This document shows, in pieces, positions 62,437 through 64,000 of a stretch of 64,000 bases of DNA. A program made the translations under genes and the position numbers. Source of the DNA: an uncultured Acidobacteriia bacterium. Lineage in GTDB: Bacteria > Acidobacteriota > Terriglobia > Bryobacterales > Bryobacteraceae. The first letter of the stretch is position 1. Each line of letters begins with the position of its first letter. The stretch covers positions 1 through 64,000 of the forward strand of contig CAINNJ010000046.1 in the NCBI GenBank assembly GCA_903851195.1, written 5' to 3'. A model generated the notes under the pieces. The model did not search any database, was not told the DNA's origin, and saw only the letters and a program-made list of their open reading frames with translations.

Positions 62437-63093
62437 ATGCGACGGAAATCTTTCTTTCTCGCCCTTGGCGCGGCCGCGGCCCTCTTCGCGGAGGAGACGG
62501 TGAAGAGGCCGATCAACGACGACAATGTTCGCGTGCTGGACGTCGTGGTCCAGCCGCGCGAGAAGACGAAGATGCATGAGCACAAGGCGAACCGCGTGAT
62601 GATCTATCGCACGGCGGGCGCCCAGAACTTCGAGTATGGTGACGGCCGCCGCGCCGTCCTGAAGTTCCGGCAGAACGAGGTGAAGTGGAGCCCGCAGGAA
62701 GGCATGCATCTGGCCGAAGTGGCCACCGGGAAGCCGGTGAACATCGTCGAGATTGAGCTGAAGAAGCCAGGGGCAGGGAAGAAGATCACCACCGCGCTCG
62801 ACCCGTTGAAGGTGGATCCGAAACACTACCACCTCGAGTTCGAGAACGACCAGGTCCGCGTCTTCCGGGTAAAGTTCGGCCCGCACGAAGGCGCCCCGAT
62901 GCATGAGCACCAGCTCAGCCGGATTATGGTCTATCTGACGGACGCGAAGGTTCAGGTGACCAGCGCGGACGGTAAGGTGGAGACCACGCCCCGGAAGGCC
63001 GGCGACATCGTTCAGGGTGGCGCCGCGAGACACAGTGAACTGAATACCACCGACCAGCCGGTGGAGGTTCTTGTGACGGAACTGAAGTATTAG
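62437..63093 (+). CDS. secreted double-cupin protein
   Basis: A 218-residue protein with a signal peptide (KSFFLALGAAAALFAEE) and two cupin repeats. The first has KTKMHEHKANRVMIY, the second GAPMHEHQLSRIMVYL and GGAARHSELN; both keep the two His-X-His metal ligands of motif 1. Small-molecule binding or a dioxygenase/isomerase role is possible. A TATAGAAT box lies 13 bases upstream. Confidence 0.75.
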   Translation: MRRKSFFLALGAAAALFAEETVKRPINDDNVRVLDVVVQPREKTKMHEHKANRVMIYRTAGAQNFEYGDGRRAVLKFRQNEVKWSPQEGMHLAEVATGKPVNIVEIELKKPGAGKKITTALDPLKVDPKHYHLEFENDQVRVFRVKFGPHEGAPMHEHQLSRIMVYLTDAKVQVTSADGKVETTPRKAGDIVQGGAARHSELNTTDQPVEVLVTELKY

Positions 63094-63135
63094 GCCGGGT
63101 GTGGTAAGATTTCATTTCAGGAGTTTTTTAATCGA

Positions 63136-63327
63136 ATGGCAAGAGTATGTGAAGTATGCGGCAAGGGTCCGCAGTTCGGGCATAAAGTAAGCCACGCCCA
63201 CAATGTGACGAACCGCCGGTGGAATGTGAACCTGCAGAGTGTTCGTGCCCTGGTGAACGGAGCCGGAAAACGGGTCCGCGCCTGCACATCCTGCATCCGC
63301 AACAACAAGATCCAGAAAGTCGCTTAG
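63136..63327 (+). CDS. rpmB: 50S ribosomal protein L28
   Basis: A 63-residue L28: [36 protein letters not shown], then [20 protein letters not shown] and CTSC form the zinc-binding (C+) site. A CAGGAG box precedes the ATG and TAAGAT lies about 25 bases upstream of it as a possible -10. Single-gene unit with its own terminator. Confidence 0.95.
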   Translation: MARVCEVCGKGPQFGHKVSHAHNVTNRRWNVNLQSVRALVNGAGKRVRACTSCIRNNKIQKVA

Positions 63328-63351
63328 TCCGACTTCACCTCAGAAAATACG

Positions 63352-63400
63352 AAAGCCCTGGCCGGGAGCGAAGCTCTTCGGCGCAGGGCTTTTCTTTTTT
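63352..63400 (+). terminator. rho-independent terminator after rpmB
   Basis: AAAGCCCTG and CAGGGCTTT form the outer stem with a nested GCCG/CGGC and AGC/GCT inner stem, followed by TTTTCTTTTTT. Strong stem and U-tract, 24 bases after the stop. Confidence 0.85.
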
Positions 63401-63411
63401 GCGATACGACC

Positions 63412-63615
63412 CTAGAGTTCGGGGTAAAACTCAAAGAACGCATCGAGCGAAGTCATCAACTGCTTTCTGATCTCCGTCTCGGTGCGTCCCTCAATCACGT
63501 GCATGGTCACCGAAGCCGTCTTCCCGTCTTTGAGCTGGATCTTCGCTTCCTCGAAGCCCTCCAGTTCGTCGCCGGGGAGGAGGCGCAAGCCGTAAACCAG
63601 GGCCAGTTTGGCCAT
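63412..63615 (-). CDS. small conserved hypothetical protein
   Basis: A 67-residue protein with mixed alpha/beta character: ALVYGLRLLPGDELEGFEEA, then MHVIEGRTETEIRKQL. No recognised domain. Its start overlaps the stop of the upstream gene by one base (63615), so they form an operon that continues past the window edge. Confidence 0.6.
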   Translation of the reverse strand: MAKLALVYGLRLLPGDELEGFEEAKIQLKDGKTASVTMHVIEGRTETEIRKQLMTSLDAFFEFYPEL

Positions 63616-63989
63616 CAGATGAACATCTCTTCGTCCTGCGCGACCGAGTCGATACTCGGACGACCGCCGGCGGCGTAAGTGGCCACCGCGGCCTTCACGC
63701 CCGCCACGATGCCGCCCGCTTCGCGCACCGGCTTCATAACCGCTTCCTTGACGCTGGAGCCGGCGATTTGGGCCTTGACGAGGCTCTCGTCCACCACGGC
63801 ATCCACCCGGGCCACCTGAGCCTTGGTGCGGTCCGCCAAGTCACGACCGACTTCGGCGAAGTGGTGGGCCTGATCTTTGGCCACATACGAGATATCCTTC
63901 GCGTTGGCCGCGATCTGTTGGGCGTCGCTGGCGATGGCAGAGACCTTCGGCGCGTTCTGATCCGTCAGGCGGCGGGCCGTGTCGAGCAT
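63615..63989 (-). CDS. coiled-coil hypothetical protein, possibly partial at the window edge
   Basis: At least 124 residues of alanine-rich helix with heptad-like repeats (IASDAQQIAANAKDISYVAK; HHFAEVGRDLADRTKAQVAR; VKEAVMKPVREAGGIVAGVK). The end RPSIDSVAQDEEMFI recurs in acidobacterial proteins as I recall them. In-frame codons continue upstream from 63989 to the window end, so the true start may be outside. It precedes the small gene at 63412. Confidence 0.55.
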   Translation of the reverse strand: MLDTARRLTDQNAPKVSAIASDAQQIAANAKDISYVAKDQAHHFAEVGRDLADRTKAQVARVDAVVDESLVKAQIAGSSVKEAVMKPVREAGGIVAGVKAAVATYAAGGRPSIDSVAQDEEMFI

Positions 63990-64000
63990 CGGCTCGACAT

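Noticed and set aside
1-64000. CRISPR arrays, tRNA or rRNA genes, transposases, prophage
   Set aside because: No array-like spaced repeats, cloverleaf-like CCA-ended segments, DDE/HUH transposase motifs or phage structural genes were seen by eye; a tRNAscan or Infernal run could still find short RNAs.

Overview
The window looks like chromosome from a high-G+C acidobacterium, most likely of the Solibacter/Bryobacter type. This is inferred from gene content: a duplicated ADOP-type ABC permease, an S55 (SpoIVB-like) secreted protein, a DUF1592/DUF1552/ankyrin operon, a LytS/LytR pair with a LiaF-like partner, an NRNGAKS..GPRTPAGK..S..N..HG family protein, and Zn-binding (C+) forms of L28, L32 and S18. 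No tRNA, rRNA, CRISPR array, transposase or prophage was seen.

Layout. 1-4500: an accessory block, by eye less G+C-rich than the rest. It holds a minus-strand TerY-P triad (kinase, PP2C phosphatase, VWA protein) behind a DUF4236 gene, plus an orphan antitoxin. 4505-5182: a decayed HG-family gene, C-rich filler and a GGCTTCGCAA repeat. 5183-11520: S55 protein, beta-propeller, acyl-CoA ligase and enoyl-CoA hydratase. 11514-17056: minus-strand ankyrin/DUF1552/DUF1592 operon and a small gene ending in a terminator. 17239-19939: MDR dehydrogenase, SDR and phosphodiesterase. 19944-22662: envelope-sensing LiaF/LytS/LytR operon. 22785-28524: MrfA-like helicase, tandem duplicated Uma2 genes and a DsbD-TlpA fusion.

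28527-38348 is the housekeeping core: yceD-rpmF-plsX on minus, rplU-rpmA-obgE on plus, then apt-ispE-prs and rplY-pth-rpsF-rpsR-rplI-SDR on minus, joined by many 4-nt overlaps. 38606-46991: a subtilase with an AVWG-repeat tail, a hybrid histidine kinase, an AT-hook protein, a truncated HAD gene, a TetR regulator and gyrA. 47003-50090: a flavin-fold protein and a KimA-like K+ transporter preceded by a c-di-AMP (ydaO-type) riboswitch.

50147-56441 is a plastic segment: AraC regulator, a frameshifted DUF1080 gene whose 3' end is duplicated on the far side of a VapBC-like pair, OsmC, a leaderless ECF sigma gene with an anti-sigma factor, a UPF0175 antitoxin with a decayed DUF3368 toxin, and an HG-family gene read in frame into dipeptidyl peptidase III. 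56442-64000: DPP III, ADOP permease, CoA-transferase subunits, a double cupin, rpmB and two small genes at the right edge.

Most noteworthy are the TerY-P locus with its DUF4236 partner, the c-di-AMP riboswitch/KimA pair, the toxin-antitoxin cassette bounded by copies of a host gene's 3' end, and the two HG-family loci embedded in C-rich DNA. All identifications are from reading motifs; no search was run.
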